Of a stretch of 64,000 bases of DNA, positions 17,756-27,526 are shown in pieces. This stretch comes from an uncultured Lachnospiraceae bacterium (lineage in GTDB: Bacteria; Bacillota; Clostridia; Lachnospirales; Lachnospiraceae), in assembly GCA_902798585.1 (NCBI GenBank), contig CADBXF010000005.1, forward strand, positions 1 through 64,000, given 5' to 3'. Below the pieces are notes generated by a model. That model had not been told where the DNA came from, ran no database searches, and saw nothing but the letters and a program-made list of their open reading frames with translations. Within the stretch, counting starts at the first letter, position 1; each line of letters starts with the position of its first letter. Made by a program: the position numbers and the translations under genes.

Positions 17756-17900
17756 AATTCTTGCTAAACGGCTGAAAAAAAGCTTCTTCTCACACAATCT
17801 ACTCCCGGATTTCAGCTAAACCACCGTGATTCCCGGGCAAAAACACCCCGGAATCGCTCCGAAATCCAAAGCAGGACACTGAACACCCCGCCATCAGGAA

Positions 17901-18428
17901 TCAAACATAGTACACATAGTTTTCTTTGCGCGGCGCGGCTGCCTGCAGCGGCGCTGCGGCGTAGCCGAGCGCGCAGTGGCCGATGCCCTCGTAGTTGCCC
18001 TCGATACCGAGCTTGGCAAGAAGATTCTTGCCGAAATCGGACTCGAACTCCTCCTTCGCGCGGTGAATCCAGATGCTGTCTACGCCGACGCTCTTCGCTG
18101 CGTTCATCAGGTTTCCGAGAACAAGCGCGCCGTCATAAATGTGCGTCACAACATCCTTGTTTGCAAGGACAATCAGGATGACCGGAGCACCGTAGAAAGG
18201 ATCTCCCATCCCCGGCCATGCAGCGATTCTTGCATTCTCCGCCGAGAGCGCGTCGCGCGTTGCCTTGTCGGTCACGGCGATGATAATCGGGCTCTGCTTG
18301 CCCATGCCGGTTGCGGCATAGGTGCCGGCCTTCAGAATTGCCTCAAGGTCTTCTCTGGGAATCATCTTGTCCGGAATGAAATTCCGGCAACTGCGTCTCT
18401 CTTCCAACACTTTCAAAGTTTCATTCAT
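17901..18428 (-). CDS. Nitroreductase family protein
   Basis: 175 aa, FMN-dependent nitroreductase fold. Visible: the N-terminal ERRSCRNF segment that contacts FMN phosphate, PAPVI-like GAPVILIVLA, the helix DGALVLGNLMNAAKSVGVDSIWI, and GHCALGYA near the end. The family reduces nitroaromatics, quinones or flavins with NAD(P)H. Substrate unknown. GGAGG lies seven bases before the ATG. Single gene, with a short spacer of about 250 bases before glpK in which I see only small palindromes. Confidence 0.85.
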   Translation of the reverse strand: MNETLKVLEERRSCRNFIPDKMIPREDLEAILKAGTYAATGMGKQSPIIIAVTDKATRDALSAENARIAAWPGMGDPFYGAPVILIVLANKDVVTHIYDGALVLGNLMNAAKSVGVDSIWIHRAKEEFESDFGKNLLAKLGIEGNYEGIGHCALGYAAAPLQAAAPRKENYVYYV

Positions 18429-18675
18429 ACTTGCTACCTCCGTAAGTATTATTGTTTCTGTCGGCCCAATCCCCGACAGGTACAGCTCATTACATCGCGC
18501 TGAAGGCCCGCAGCAAAGTTCAGGGAGACATCCTTGCGTTTCGGTTGATTATCGATGCTGTGTCCGGGATTCCGGGCAGATGCCAACCTGCAGAGGGCTG
18601 TGTAATTCAACAAAAAGCATATGCTTTGTCAGCAGTATCGTCTTCGCATTCAGCGGCGCACAAATACCTGCCCGC

Positions 18676-20145
18676 TTACAAAAGCGTCTTCACGGCATCC
18701 TTCCAGCCGCGGATGTGGCGGGCGCGCTCGTCGGCATCCATCTTCGGACGGAAGACGGTCTCCTCCGCGCCGTTTGCGAGGTCGGCCTCGTCCTCCCAGA
18801 AGCCGGTTGCAAGACCGGCGAGATATGCTGCGCCGAGCGCCGTCGTCTCCACGCACGGAGGCCTCACAACGCAGGTGTTGCTGATGTCGGCCTGCGTCTG
18901 CATCAGATAGTTGTTCACGCTCGCACCGCCGTCGACACGAAGCGTCCCGACCGGGCTCTTTGCATCCTGTTCCATCGCGGTCACGATGTCGTTCACCTGA
19001 TAAACGATGGCGTCAAGCGCCGCACGGATGATGTGGAATCGACCGACCCCGCGCGTCAGACCCGTGATGATACCCTGAGCCTCCGGCTTCCAGTACGGAG
19101 CGCCGAGGCCGGTAAATGCCGGCACGATGTAGCAGCCGTTCGTGTCCTTCACCTTCTGTGCAAGCTCCTCCGTCTCGGCGGCTGTCGCAATCAGGCCGAC
19201 CTCGTCGCGGAGCCATTGAACGACAGCTCCGCCCATGAAAACCGAGCCCTCCAGCGCGTAGGTCACTTTGCCGCCGCGCCCCCAGGCGATGGTAGTCACA
19301 AGGCCGTTCTCCGAGGAAATCGGCGTCTCTCCGGTGTTCATCAAAAGAAAGCATCCCGTGCCGTAGGTGTTCTTAATGTCGCCCGCGGCAAATGCCCTCT
19401 GCCCGAACAGCGCGGACTGCTGGTCACCCGCGGCGCCCGCGATGCGGATGCGTCCGCCCAGAAACTCCGCGGCCGACTCGCCGTAAACCTCGCTGTTGCC
19501 GACCGGCTGCGGGAGCATCCCCATGGGAATATTCAGCCACTCGCAAATCTCCCGATCCCAGGTGAGCGTGTGAATATTGAAAAGCATCGTGCGCGACGCA
19601 TTGCTCAGGTCCGTCACATGGCGCCGGCCCTTTGTGAGTTTCCAAATCAGCCATGTCTCCACGGTTCCGAAGAGAAGCTCGCCCCGTTCGGCGCGCTCCC
19701 TCACCCCCTCGACATGGTCGAGAATCCACGCAAGCTTGGTTGCCGAAAAATAGGGGTCCAGCACAAGCCCGGTCTTCTCACGGACAGCGTCCGCATGCGG
19801 CGCAAGACGGTCACAGTAATCGACGGTCCGGCGGCACTGCCACACGATGGCGCGATACACCGGGCGACCGGTCTTGCGGTCCCATACAATCGTCGTCTCA
19901 CGCTGGTTCGTGATTCCGATGGCGTCAATCTCCTCCGCCGTGATTCCGGCCTTGCTCATCGCCTCAACCGCAACGCCGAGCTGCGCCGACCAAAGTTCCA
20001 TCGGATCGTGCTCAACCCAGCCCGCCTGCGGATAATACTGCGTAATCTCCTTCTGCGCGACGCTCACAATCTCGCTGTTATGATTGAAAATGATAGCCCG
20101 CTCCGATGTGGTTCCCGCATCGAACGACATGATAAACTTTTCCAT
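18676..20145 (-). CDS. glpK: Glycerol kinase
   Basis: 489 aa, FGGY family; ATP + glycerol to glycerol-3-phosphate. The ATP/glycerol motifs [11 protein letters not shown] (N-terminus), GITNQRET, and [13 protein letters not shown] are present, as is the FGGY-type [11 protein letters not shown] segment. ATG at 20145 has GAAGGA upstream and starts 26 bases after the lipase-like gene, suggesting one operon. In Firmicutes GlpK the histidine phosphorylated by HPr lies in a Y-H-F-F-G context; here the aligned segment reads AAEFLGG, so that control site appears to be missing (alignment from memory). Confidence 0.95.
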   Translation of the reverse strand: MEKFIMSFDAGTTSERAIIFNHNSEIVSVAQKEITQYYPQAGWVEHDPMELWSAQLGVAVEAMSKAGITAEEIDAIGITNQRETTIVWDRKTGRPVYRAIVWQCRRTVDYCDRLAPHADAVREKTGLVLDPYFSATKLAWILDHVEGVRERAERGELLFGTVETWLIWKLTKGRRHVTDLSNASRTMLFNIHTLTWDREICEWLNIPMGMLPQPVGNSEVYGESAAEFLGGRIRIAGAAGDQQSALFGQRAFAAGDIKNTYGTGCFLLMNTGETPISSENGLVTTIAWGRGGKVTYALEGSVFMGGAVVQWLRDEVGLIATAAETEELAQKVKDTNGCYIVPAFTGLGAPYWKPEAQGIITGLTRGVGRFHIIRAALDAIVYQVNDIVTAMEQDAKSPVGTLRVDGGASVNNYLMQTQADISNTCVVRPPCVETTALGAAYLAGLATGFWEDEADLANGAEETVFRPKMDADERARHIRGWKDAVKTLL

Positions 20146-20171
20146 AAACCTATTTTCCTTCTTCCGGAATC

Positions 20172-21134
20172 TTATAGTTGTGCGCAACCGGCGCCGTCCC
20201 GCATAAATGCAAGGATATCACGGTGCACACCGGTCTTCGCGGATTCACGCAAAATCTCGTGGCGCATGCCGGGATAAACCTTGCCCTTCGTATCCCGATA
20301 GCCCTGCTTCCGAAGCAGCGCAATCGCTTTGCCGAGCTTCTTTTCGGAGATGGCACACGGGTCGTCCGCGCCCGAGAAGAAACGAATCGGAAGCCCCGGT
20401 TTACTCATTTTGTAACCACCGTCCCGGTAGGTCAGCATCGTCATCCGGATCAGCGTCTCGTAGGCGTCCAGCGTAAAGCTGAAGCCGCACAGCGGATCCT
20501 CATTGTACACGGCCACCTCGGCGGGGTCGGAATTAATCCATGCGTGAATCGTCTTCTCCTTCGCAAACCTCTTCTCGTACCCGCCGCACACGATGACATC
20601 GACGATGCGCGAGCGCGCCTTGCTTCCGCGGAGCCTGCGAAGCAGTCGGACAAACCAAAGCCCCGGGCGCATCCCGGTCGGTTTCGAGGGGCATCCGCAG
20701 AGCACAAGCCGGTCAATCACATCGTCATGTTCGCGCAGCCAGCACCGCGCAATCAAGGTGCCCATGCTGTGGGCGACGATTGTGACCGGAAGCCGCCTGC
20801 CGACGGCGCTCATTGTATAATTCTCCGCCATCGCGACAACCGCGCTCAGGTCCTCCGTGAGCGACGCAACCCCGCCGCCGTAGAAATAACCGAGGTCTCC
20901 CGCGTCGCGCACGCTCTCTCCGTGTCCGCGCAGATCGAAAATCGTCACGATACAGCCGTTCTGTGCAAGAAAACGCACGAACTCTTCGTAGCGCCCCTTG
21001 TGCTCGCACATTCCGTGGACAATCACCACCGTGTCGACTGCATCTGCCGGATTAACAGGCTCCGTGCGAAGCACTGCAAGAGGAAGATTATCGACCGGGG
21101 AGATGCATTTTTCGATTGTAGTCCGAATCTCCAT
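20172..21134 (-). CDS. Alpha/beta hydrolase, monoacylglycerol lipase-like
   Basis: 320 aa, hydrolase_4/serine aminopeptidase S33-like fold. [17 protein letters not shown] is the oxyanion-hole region, AHSMGT holds the nucleophilic serine, FSGADDPC the aspartate and GMRHEIL the histidine. No signal peptide. Start 21134 is chosen because AGAAGGGAG precedes it and the family homology begins there. Its position immediately before glpK suggests it releases glycerol from monoglycerides or similar esters that GlpK then phosphorylates (inference). Confidence 0.85.
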   Translation of the reverse strand: MEIRTTIEKCISPVDNLPLAVLRTEPVNPADAVDTVVIVHGMCEHKGRYEEFVRFLAQNGCIVTIFDLRGHGESVRDAGDLGYFYGGGVASLTEDLSAVVAMAENYTMSAVGRRLPVTIVAHSMGTLIARCWLREHDDVIDRLVLCGCPSKPTGMRPGLWFVRLLRRLRGSKARSRIVDVIVCGGYEKRFAKEKTIHAWINSDPAEVAVYNEDPLCGFSFTLDAYETLIRMTMLTYRDGGYKMSKPGLPIRFFSGADDPCAISEKKLGKAIALLRKQGYRDTKGKVYPGMRHEILRESAKTGVHRDILAFMRDGAGCAQL

Positions 21135-21254
21135 GCGCTGCTCCCTTCTCCGTCCGTACCGTCGGGAATGTACCGATATCCCGCAAAATCCGTTCCCGCC
21201 GAATGTTTCATGAGTATCCCGCCGGGCCGTCCGTACTCCCGGAATTGTTCTATC

Positions 21255-21284
21255 AGTATACCACAAAAGCCCCTCCGGACGCAA
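21255..21284 (-). promoter_or_regulatory. Candidate promoter for lipase-glpK, embedded in the upstream terminator
   Basis: Minus-strand TTGCGT (21279-21284), 18 bp, TATACT (21255-21260). The -35 lies in the distal arm of the terminator hairpin that ends the ABC/two-component operon. Leader of about 110 bases. Confidence 0.4.
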
Positions 21285-21307
21285 CGACCCGAAGCGTCCG
21301 AAAGGGC
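21263..21307 (-). terminator. Terminator of the two-component/ABC gene set
   Basis: Stem of about 14 bp (21269-21282 with 21294-21307; CGGACGC/GCGTCCG core and GCCC/GGGC ends), followed on the minus strand by TTTTG and on the plus strand by seven Ts. It lies 70 bases after the last permease. Confidence 0.75.
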
Positions 21308-21379
21308 ATTCTTTTTTTGCCGGATGAAACAGGATTTGTCATTTGTCCGCGATACGGATTGCCGCGGCGACCGGCGCTC

Positions 21380-23017
21380 TCAGTTCATATCCGTGAGCGC
21401 TGTCCCGAGGTTTTTCCGGTGCAAAAGCCATGCGGCGGCAAGAAGTAAGGTCAGAACAGCGAAGCCCGTAATGTGCGCATACGCCTTCGGCACGATGCAC
21501 ATTGCGGCGGCGGGAATGACAGCCGCAACGGCGCCGAGCATGGTCAGGCCGACCGCAGCGCTCTGCTTTACAACCTCGGTCGGAGTCTCCCAGCGGAACT
21601 TCGGAAAATGAAGATTGCAAAACAGTCCCCATACCGACGAGAATACGATGTAAGCGGCAGGCGCCGCCAGAAGCAGCTGCCTCCCGGCGAATCCGGCCCC
21701 GAGGGTAAACCACAAAATGATTTCCGTTGCGAGATAGAACGGCGCCCAGACGAGAAGGCTGAACAACAGCTTGGCGTTGATGATGTCCCTCTCCCTCACC
21801 GGCAGGGATTTCACAATCCACCAGTTTTTCCCCTCCATGGAGACGGCCGACGATGTGATGCTCATCGTGCTGATTACGATGCCGAAGAGGAACGGAACCG
21901 CCGACTCCGGATGCAGCTCAACCGGGAGTTTGCCGACTTTCTCGACAAGCTTCGCCGGCTCGAAAAATCCGAACGCAACCGCAAGCGCTACCGTCAGAAC
22001 CGCGCCGATTATCGTGTTGCTCACATAGATTCCGCACGAAAAATACCGTTTTGCCTCCTTCGAGACAAGCGCTGTCATCGAAGAGCGCGAGGCGAGCCGT
22101 TCCATCCGGTATTCCCTGTGGACGGCCGTCGGCGCAAGCTTCGCGGTGATTGCGAAGAAGCGAAAGCCGACCGCAAGCACCGTAAGAGACAGCAGTGCGA
22201 CCGAACCCAGGCCGAACAGAAGCAGTCCCGCAAGATTGCCCCTCGCGATTCCGCCCCATGTCTTCAGAGCAGGTATCGACGACTCCGTCTTCTGCATCGC
22301 CTCCGACACTGCCTTCGCCATCGCCTCGTTCATCTCCGCGCGCGTCTTCGCCCCGGCTTCCGTCATATCGGCGAACGGCAGCGAACTCATTTTCCCTCCG
22401 GAGAGAATCACCGGCAGAACGAGCATTCCGACGACCACGAGAATCGCAATCGCCACTTCCGCTAACACTTTGTGCCGCATCCGCGCAAGAATCGCCGTAA
22501 CCGCGATTCCGATCCACACGGTCAAAACCACGGGAAGCACCGGAACCGTCAGGATGACGGGCAGCGTGCAGAGATACGAAATCGCACCGGGCCGCTCGAA
22601 AGCAAAATAAACTCCGTAAGCGGGCACGAGAACAAGCGCGGCGATAAACACGCCGTACAAATACAGGCGGGCAATTCTGGCCGCGGCAATCGGAAGTCCC
22701 CGCACCGGCATCGCGGCAAGCAATTCCCTATCCTTCTCGCGGTACAGATTCCCGCGCACCGTAATCAGTCCGAAAAGCAGGACGATTGCGGCCGCTGACA
22801 CGGAATACAGCATCGGGATATAACGGGCTGCACCGAAACCTGCGAGGGCATAGGAAGCCCCGCCGATGTATCCGGCAGCCAGCGCCAAAAGCACTATCAC
22901 GGTCACCCGCAGCATTTTCCTTCGCTTACGGTCTGCGGGGTCCTTTGTGTGGCGATAGACATTTTTGCCGAAGCAGTTCAACATCTCCGCCCGGAACAAT
23001 GCGGAAAATTCTCTCAT
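21380..23017 (-). CDS. ABC transporter permease (large, ~12 membrane segments)
   Basis: 545 aa, many hydrophobic segments in two sets (residues ~35-225 and ~265-540) separated by a polar, Ala/Glu/Met-rich stretch near 225-260. No periplasmic-binding-protein-type domain, so an exporter or membrane-acting system is likelier than an importer. It starts four bases after the stop of its ATPase gene, so the two are translationally coupled. It is the last gene of the set led by the response regulator. Substrate unknown. Confidence 0.8.
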   Translation of the reverse strand: MREFSALFRAEMLNCFGKNVYRHTKDPADRKRRKMLRVTVIVLLALAAGYIGGASYALAGFGAARYIPMLYSVSAAAIVLLFGLITVRGNLYREKDRELLAAMPVRGLPIAAARIARLYLYGVFIAALVLVPAYGVYFAFERPGAISYLCTLPVILTVPVLPVVLTVWIGIAVTAILARMRHKVLAEVAIAILVVVGMLVLPVILSGGKMSSLPFADMTEAGAKTRAEMNEAMAKAVSEAMQKTESSIPALKTWGGIARGNLAGLLLFGLGSVALLSLTVLAVGFRFFAITAKLAPTAVHREYRMERLASRSSMTALVSKEAKRYFSCGIYVSNTIIGAVLTVALAVAFGFFEPAKLVEKVGKLPVELHPESAVPFLFGIVISTMSITSSAVSMEGKNWWIVKSLPVRERDIINAKLLFSLLVWAPFYLATEIILWFTLGAGFAGRQLLLAAPAAYIVFSSVWGLFCNLHFPKFRWETPTEVVKQSAAVGLTMLGAVAAVIPAAAMCIVPKAYAHITGFAVLTLLLAAAWLLHRKNLGTALTDMN

Positions 23018-23021
23018 GCCA

Positions 23022-23741
23022 TCACTCCCCTTCCGTCACGGTTTCCATGAAGAGCGACTCCAGCGACTCCCCGTCTCCGACCACCTCGCCCATGAGGCCG
23101 TCGGCAATAAGGCGTCCCTCCTTGATGATTGCCACTTTGTTGCAAAGCTTTTCCGCCACATCGAGAACATGTGTAGAGAAGAAAATGGCGCTCCCCTGCT
23201 CGGTCAGCTTGCGCATGCAATCTTTGAGAAGGTACGCAGCCTTCGGGTCGAGTCCGACAAACGGTTCGTCCATAATCAGAAGCTTCGGCTCGTGCAAAAG
23301 CGCCGAAATCAGAACAAGCTTCTGCTTCATTCCGTGGGAATATCCGGAGATCAGATCGCCGAGCGAGCCGGTGATTTCGAAGAGGTCGGCGTAGGTTCCG
23401 ATTCGCTCCTCGCGCTCCGCCGCCGACACACCGAAAATGTCCGCGACGAAATTCAGATACTGGATTCCGGTCATGAACTCGTAGATGTCCGGATTGTCCG
23501 GCACATACGCGATACGCTGCTTCGCGGCGACCGGCTGCTTCCGGATGTCAATTCCGTCGATTTCAACCGTTCCCGCATCAAAGCCGTGGATTCCGGTGAC
23601 CGCTTTCAACAGCGTCGTCTTCCCCGCGCCGTTGTGGCCGATGAAGGCGTAAATATCGCCCTTCTCCACGCGGAGCGAGATGTCCGTGATTCCTTTGTCG
23701 GTTCCCTTATATATTTTCGTCAGATTTTTGATAACAAGCAT
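23022..23741 (-). CDS. ABC transporter ATP-binding protein
   Basis: 239 aa, single ATPase domain. Walker A GHNGAGKTT at residues 35-43, Q-loop in AYVPDNPDIY, signature YSHGMKQKL, Walker B LLIMDEPFVGLD and the switch histidine in FFSTHVLD. The start at 23741 has GGGAG nine bases upstream; an in-frame ATG further out would overlap the kinase gene end and has no site. It pairs with the large permease that follows. BcrA-like export family. Confidence 0.92.
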   Translation of the reverse strand: MLVIKNLTKIYKGTDKGITDISLRVEKGDIYAFIGHNGAGKTTLLKAVTGIHGFDAGTVEIDGIDIRKQPVAAKQRIAYVPDNPDIYEFMTGIQYLNFVADIFGVSAAEREERIGTYADLFEITGSLGDLISGYSHGMKQKLVLISALLHEPKLLIMDEPFVGLDPKAAYLLKDCMRKLTEQGSAIFFSTHVLDVAEKLCNKVAIIKEGRLIADGLMGEVVGDGESLESLFMETVTEGE

Positions 23742-23875
23742 TTTCGTCCACTCCCTTTCCCTGTTTTTCCCCGTAATAAAACAATAATGCGCAGTCCCCT
23801 GCAATGCCGGTGACTGCGCAACTTCTCCTTCCGTGCTCCGACAGTCCGGCGTTTCCGTTCGCGGGCTGTGTCGCA

Positions 23876-24793
23876 TCACTCCGCAGTCCTGTCCACGCTG
23901 CTCGGCAGGCGGATTTCCACGGCAAATACGCCTTCGCGAAGCGTCGCTCCGATGCTTCCGCCGAGTCTCTCCGTGAACTCCTTCGCTATGGCAAGTCCCA
24001 GTCCGCTCGATGCGTTGCGGTGGAACCGGTCTGCAGTGTAAAACTGCTCGAAAACGCGCTCAATCTCAATCTCCTCCGGATGCTCCACCGGGTTGGCGAT
24101 TGTCACAAGCGCGGTCTGCGCGTCCTCTCGTGCAAGACTCACGGAGAGTCTCTTTCGACCGTGGAGGACCGCATTTTTCGTAATATTCTGGAGGATGCGC
24201 TTGATTGCCGTCACATTGCCCTCCATCGGAAAGGCCTCCTCGGCAATCGCGATCTCCGGCTCAATGCCGGCTTCCTTCCAAACATCGTAGTAGGAAAGCA
24301 CCGTGTCGGACACAATGCTTCGCAGCGATACCGTCTCGGTCTTAAGCTCATACGCCTCGTTCTTGAGCTTTGTGAAGGTAAACAAATCCTCGAGAAGCTC
24401 TTTCATCGTGCCGATACGCTCACCGATGATTGCCGTGTAGCGCTCGCGGTCGGCCTCGGTCTTCGCATCGCGGAGCAGCTGGACATAACCGTCCAGCGAT
24501 GTAAGCGGCGTGCGGATATCGTGCGAAAGGTTGGCATACGCATCCGCAATCAGCTTCTCCCGCTCGCTCATGGCGTGCTTCCGGTCCCGGACATCATCCA
24601 GGGTTTTGTTGATCTCCGTCGCAAGAGCAAGCTCACCGAGCATCTCCTCGTTCACGGAGACCCGCATCGCGGAGTCGTGCTCCCGGATGAACGCAAGCTG
24701 CCCGCAGATTGCAAGGTTCTGCCTCCACAGAAGCCAAAGCCATACCGTCTCCGCCGCTGCAATTGTAGCGAGAATTATGATTGCAATCCCCAT
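23876..24793 (-). CDS. Sensor histidine kinase with one short membrane anchor
   Basis: 305 aa. One N-terminal membrane segment (residues 2-23), no extracellular domain, a coiled-coil-like linker, the H-box ANLSHDIRTPLTSLD with phospho-accepting His91, and an HATPase_c domain with QNITKNAVLHG (N-box) and SSGLGLAIAKEF (G-box). Because no sensory domain is seen, it may sense through an ABC permease, as Bce-type kinases do. The partner response regulator is the first gene of the same set, with three genes between. Confidence 0.92.
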   Translation of the reverse strand: MGIAIIILATIAAAETVWLWLLWRQNLAICGQLAFIREHDSAMRVSVNEEMLGELALATEINKTLDDVRDRKHAMSEREKLIADAYANLSHDIRTPLTSLDGYVQLLRDAKTEADRERYTAIIGERIGTMKELLEDLFTFTKLKNEAYELKTETVSLRSIVSDTVLSYYDVWKEAGIEPEIAIAEEAFPMEGNVTAIKRILQNITKNAVLHGRKRLSVSLAREDAQTALVTIANPVEHPEEIEIERVFEQFYTADRFHRNASSGLGLAIAKEFTERLGGSIGATLREGVFAVEIRLPSSVDRTAE

Positions 24794-24850
24794 GACAAGC
24801 CTCCGTTCACCGGTATTATCGATATCGCATACGCGCTTTCCGTACGCGCC

Positions 24851-25693
24851 TTAGGCGAGATCCTTCTTCGACATGCAGACGCTTCCGATCAGGAAGGAAG
24901 CCACTGTGAACGCCGCTATTACTACAAGTGTAGAACCGAGCATTTTCGCGTCATCCGCGCCGTATTTCAGGATGCGTCCGCTGACGGTGTAATTCTCAAT
25001 TGCAGCCTTTTTCCAGCCGAGCTTCTTAAGTCCTTTGTCAATCAGGGAATACAGCACGAGAAACACATTTGCCGAAATGCAGACCGAAATAATCATGCTG
25101 ATCAGATTGTTTCTCACAACCAGACAAAGCGCCATGATAACCAGTCCGAATGTCATGTGAAGCAGAAGCTGCATTCCGATAATTTCGATTGTCTTTGCGG
25201 CGGAGGCAAACACCAATCTGCGTCCTGCGATAACGGCCCCAAGGCATGAGCTTCCGATAAATACCGCAAAGAAGAAGAGGGTGTATGCAAGCACGCCGGT
25301 AGCCTTGGAAAACACCATGTGATACCGGTGCTTCACCCCGCCTCCGTAGTTTTTGATATATCCGGTGCTGAAATCCGCCGTCGCATAGAGGACGGTAAAA
25401 ATTCCGACAAACAATGCGCAGAGCATGCCGCGCGCCGCTGCCCCGATCAATTCCAGAAAGTCATAGCTGCCGTCGCTGTTTCTCTTGACGGAGACATTCA
25501 TTCCGATATTGGCCGCCGGGGAATCCTTCGAGCCCTCCGCGGCCGCAATGGCCTGCTGAATCTCTTCATTGTCCATGATTGCATCGTTCATGGCAACGGT
25601 AATCACATTCATGAAGCCGACGATAATCATTATTACCCAAAAGCTCTTCATCCGCACCATGCGGTACAGCTCCATACGAATCATATTTAACAT
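24851..25693 (-). CDS. ABC-2 type permease
   Basis: 280 aa with six predicted membrane segments and an external loop after the first (residues ~40-80). The N-terminal MIRMELYRMVRMKSFW resembles lantibiotic/bacitracin export permeases. It starts 16 bases after its ATPase gene and precedes the histidine kinase gene. Probably exports or extracts a peptide or lipid-active compound; substrate unknown. Confidence 0.8.
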   Translation of the reverse strand: MLNMIRMELYRMVRMKSFWVIMIIVGFMNVITVAMNDAIMDNEEIQQAIAAAEGSKDSPAANIGMNVSVKRNSDGSYDFLELIGAAARGMLCALFVGIFTVLYATADFSTGYIKNYGGGVKHRYHMVFSKATGVLAYTLFFFAVFIGSSCLGAVIAGRRLVFASAAKTIEIIGMQLLLHMTFGLVIMALCLVVRNNLISMIISVCISANVFLVLYSLIDKGLKKLGWKKAAIENYTVSGRILKYGADDAKMLGSTLVVIAAFTVASFLIGSVCMSKKDLA

Positions 25694-25709
25694 ATGCTCA
25701 CCATTCCTT

Positions 25710-26615
25710 TCAGTCGGCCGTTCTGCTTAAGAAGAACGACTCCAAGCTCTCGTTGTTCACCGAAATTCTCGAGACCAGAACGCCCGCTGCGTTCAGCTCG
25801 CGGTTGATGTACGCCACATCCTCAAGTCTCTCCGTAATCTGAATCGTCTCGCGGTCCGTCACCTTGTACTCGGTGATGCCCAGGCCGTCCAGAACCGTGC
25901 TTGCGAACTCCGGACGGTCCACAACCGCCTCGATTCGCAGGCTGCATTTTTCGGCGAGTTCCTCCGCCGTAAGCTGCTCCACAAGGCGACCCTTGCTCAT
26001 GATGCCGTAGTGTGTCGCAACCTTGGAAAGCTCCTCCAGAATGTGGCTGGAGATTAAAATGGTGATACCTTTTTCCTTGCTGACCTGCGTAAGCATATCG
26101 CGGATTTCCACGATGCCCTCCGGATCAAGGCCGTTGATCGGCTCGTCCAGAACAAGCAAATCCGGCTCGCCTACCATCGCAAGCGCAATGCCCAGACGCT
26201 GTCTCATACCGAGCGAAAAATGCTTTGCTTTCTTCCTGCCGACTTCCGCCAGCCCTACCAGATTCAGCAATCTCTTGATATAATCATCGTCCTTAATGCC
26301 GTAGCAAAGACATTTGGCTTTCAAATTCTCGAAGGCCGTCATGTTTCCGTACAGCCCGGGATCCTCAATCAGGCAGCTGACGCGCCCCCGCACATCCGCC
26401 AGTTCCGCGCCGCTCTTGCCGAACAGTGTGAAGCTGCCGCTTGTCGGCGCCGAAAGTCCTCCGATCATCTTGAGTGTCGTGGTTTTGCCCGCGCCGTTTT
26501 TGCCGATCAGACCATAGATGGAGCCTCTCTCGACCTTCAAATCGATGCCGTCCACCGCAGCCTGTGTGCCGTAAACCTTCCGCAAATCGTGTGTCTGCAG
26601 AATGTAGTCGCTCAT
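25710..26615 (-). CDS. ABC transporter ATP-binding protein (BcrA-like)
   Basis: 301 aa. Walker A GKNGAGKTT at 38-46, signature FSLGMRQRLGIA, Walker B LLVLDEPINGLDP, switch histidine in LISSHILEEL, and the C-terminal extension typical of BcrA/NatA-type export ATPases (residues ~215-301). AACGGAGG lies six bases before the ATG. Partner permease follows directly. The 88-base spacer upstream contains TTGACG and TATGAT 20 bp apart, too wide for a standard promoter but possible for an activated one. Confidence 0.92.
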   Translation of the reverse strand: MSDYILQTHDLRKVYGTQAAVDGIDLKVERGSIYGLIGKNGAGKTTTLKMIGGLSAPTSGSFTLFGKSGAELADVRGRVSCLIEDPGLYGNMTAFENLKAKCLCYGIKDDDYIKRLLNLVGLAEVGRKKAKHFSLGMRQRLGIALAMVGEPDLLVLDEPINGLDPEGIVEIRDMLTQVSKEKGITILISSHILEELSKVATHYGIMSKGRLVEQLTAEELAEKCSLRIEAVVDRPEFASTVLDGLGITEYKVTDRETIQITERLEDVAYINRELNAAGVLVSRISVNNESLESFFLSRTAD

Positions 26616-26703
26616 TTTGCGTACCTCCGTTCGCTTTGTTTATGGCCTTATCATAACCGGCGTCCCCTAAGACATCGTCAACAAATTCTAAAGAAAAAGT
26701 AAA

Positions 26704-27495
26704 TCATTTCGGGGAAGATTGGGCGGGATACGGACCGGCCGGCCTCTCGCCGCGGCGTATGGTCCGGTCAATCAAAAACATGGTCTCCTCGGCCACCTCG
26801 CACTCCCATTTGCGCTTGAACAGCGCAAAAACCAGCAGCAGGCCCCCCGTCAGTATAATCCCGAAGAGGAAAAAGAAAATCAGAAAGAGCGGAAACACGA
26901 AAATCCGCGCAACAACATCAAGCTCGCCCCCGCCTTCGAAGCCTGCGGACAGGAACAGTTTATAAAATATACCGCCGAGAAGAGCCGCCTGAATCACGCA
27001 GAGGAGCAGAACGGCTACAATGTACTTCTTCCGCAGATTGAGCCAGCGGGTTCCGCCTCCCGCAGCGATATCCTCCGACATGCGGTTCATGCAGGTATAA
27101 TACGAAATCGTGCGGACAATCGCGATAACCGCGATAATCACCGGCATGATGTAGATTACCGCGGTGAGCACACGGACCGAATCCCCGGCAATCCGTATTA
27201 TAACCAGCGCGATACCGATCATCGCCCAGCATGCAAACAAAACGACAGTCAGCCAGTAGGAGAGCCGGAAGCCCTTCCAAAGGCGACTCAGTTCTCGCCG
27301 ATATCCCGCGCCGAAGACCAACTGACATCCCATCGCCAAGGTCAGCGCAAGGTACATCGGGAAAAATTCGTTCTCGGTTACGGCACCGACCACGGCGACG
27401 ATTACGATAAGCGCAATCGGAATCCGGGGTGAAATCGTCCGATGATACCTCTCCCCCAACAGCTGTTGAATTGTCTGCAGCTCCTGTTTGCCCAT
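26704..27495 (-). CDS. Multi-pass membrane protein of unknown function
   Basis: 263 aa, about six membrane segments in three pairs (near residues 27-62, 82-140 and 158-230), with a basic loop between and a charged, proline-containing tail. I do not recognise a family. It sits between the response regulator (31 bases upstream) and the BcrA-like ATPase, so it is probably a regulator or accessory component of this sensing and export system. Confidence 0.75.
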   Translation of the reverse strand: MGKQELQTIQQLLGERYHRTISPRIPIALIVIVAVVGAVTENEFFPMYLALTLAMGCQLVFGAGYRRELSRLWKGFRLSYWLTVVLFACWAMIGIALVIIRIAGDSVRVLTAVIYIMPVIIAVIAIVRTISYYTCMNRMSEDIAAGGGTRWLNLRKKYIVAVLLLCVIQAALLGGIFYKLFLSAGFEGGGELDVVARIFVFPLFLIFFFLFGIILTGGLLLVFALFKRKWECEVAEETMFLIDRTIRRGERPAGPYPAQSSPK

Positions 27496-27526
27496 TGTTT
27501 TTCTCCTTCTCTCTTCTTTGGTTTCT

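Larger units (their letters stand above)
17142..17900. other. 759-base gap with nested inverted repeats
   Basis: No gene recognised. Besides the tandem repeat, CCACCGC or its complement GCGGTGG occurs at 17497, 17581, 17637, 17666, 17721 and 17749, with a variant at 17821. An exact 15-base inverted repeat (TTTTGTACCTGTCTC at 17504-17518, complement at 17696-17710) and GGTTGAATTC (17469) with GAATTCAAC (17528) could fold the stretch into a multi-stem structure. This may be a structured RNA or the remains of a repeat element. Confidence 0.6.
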
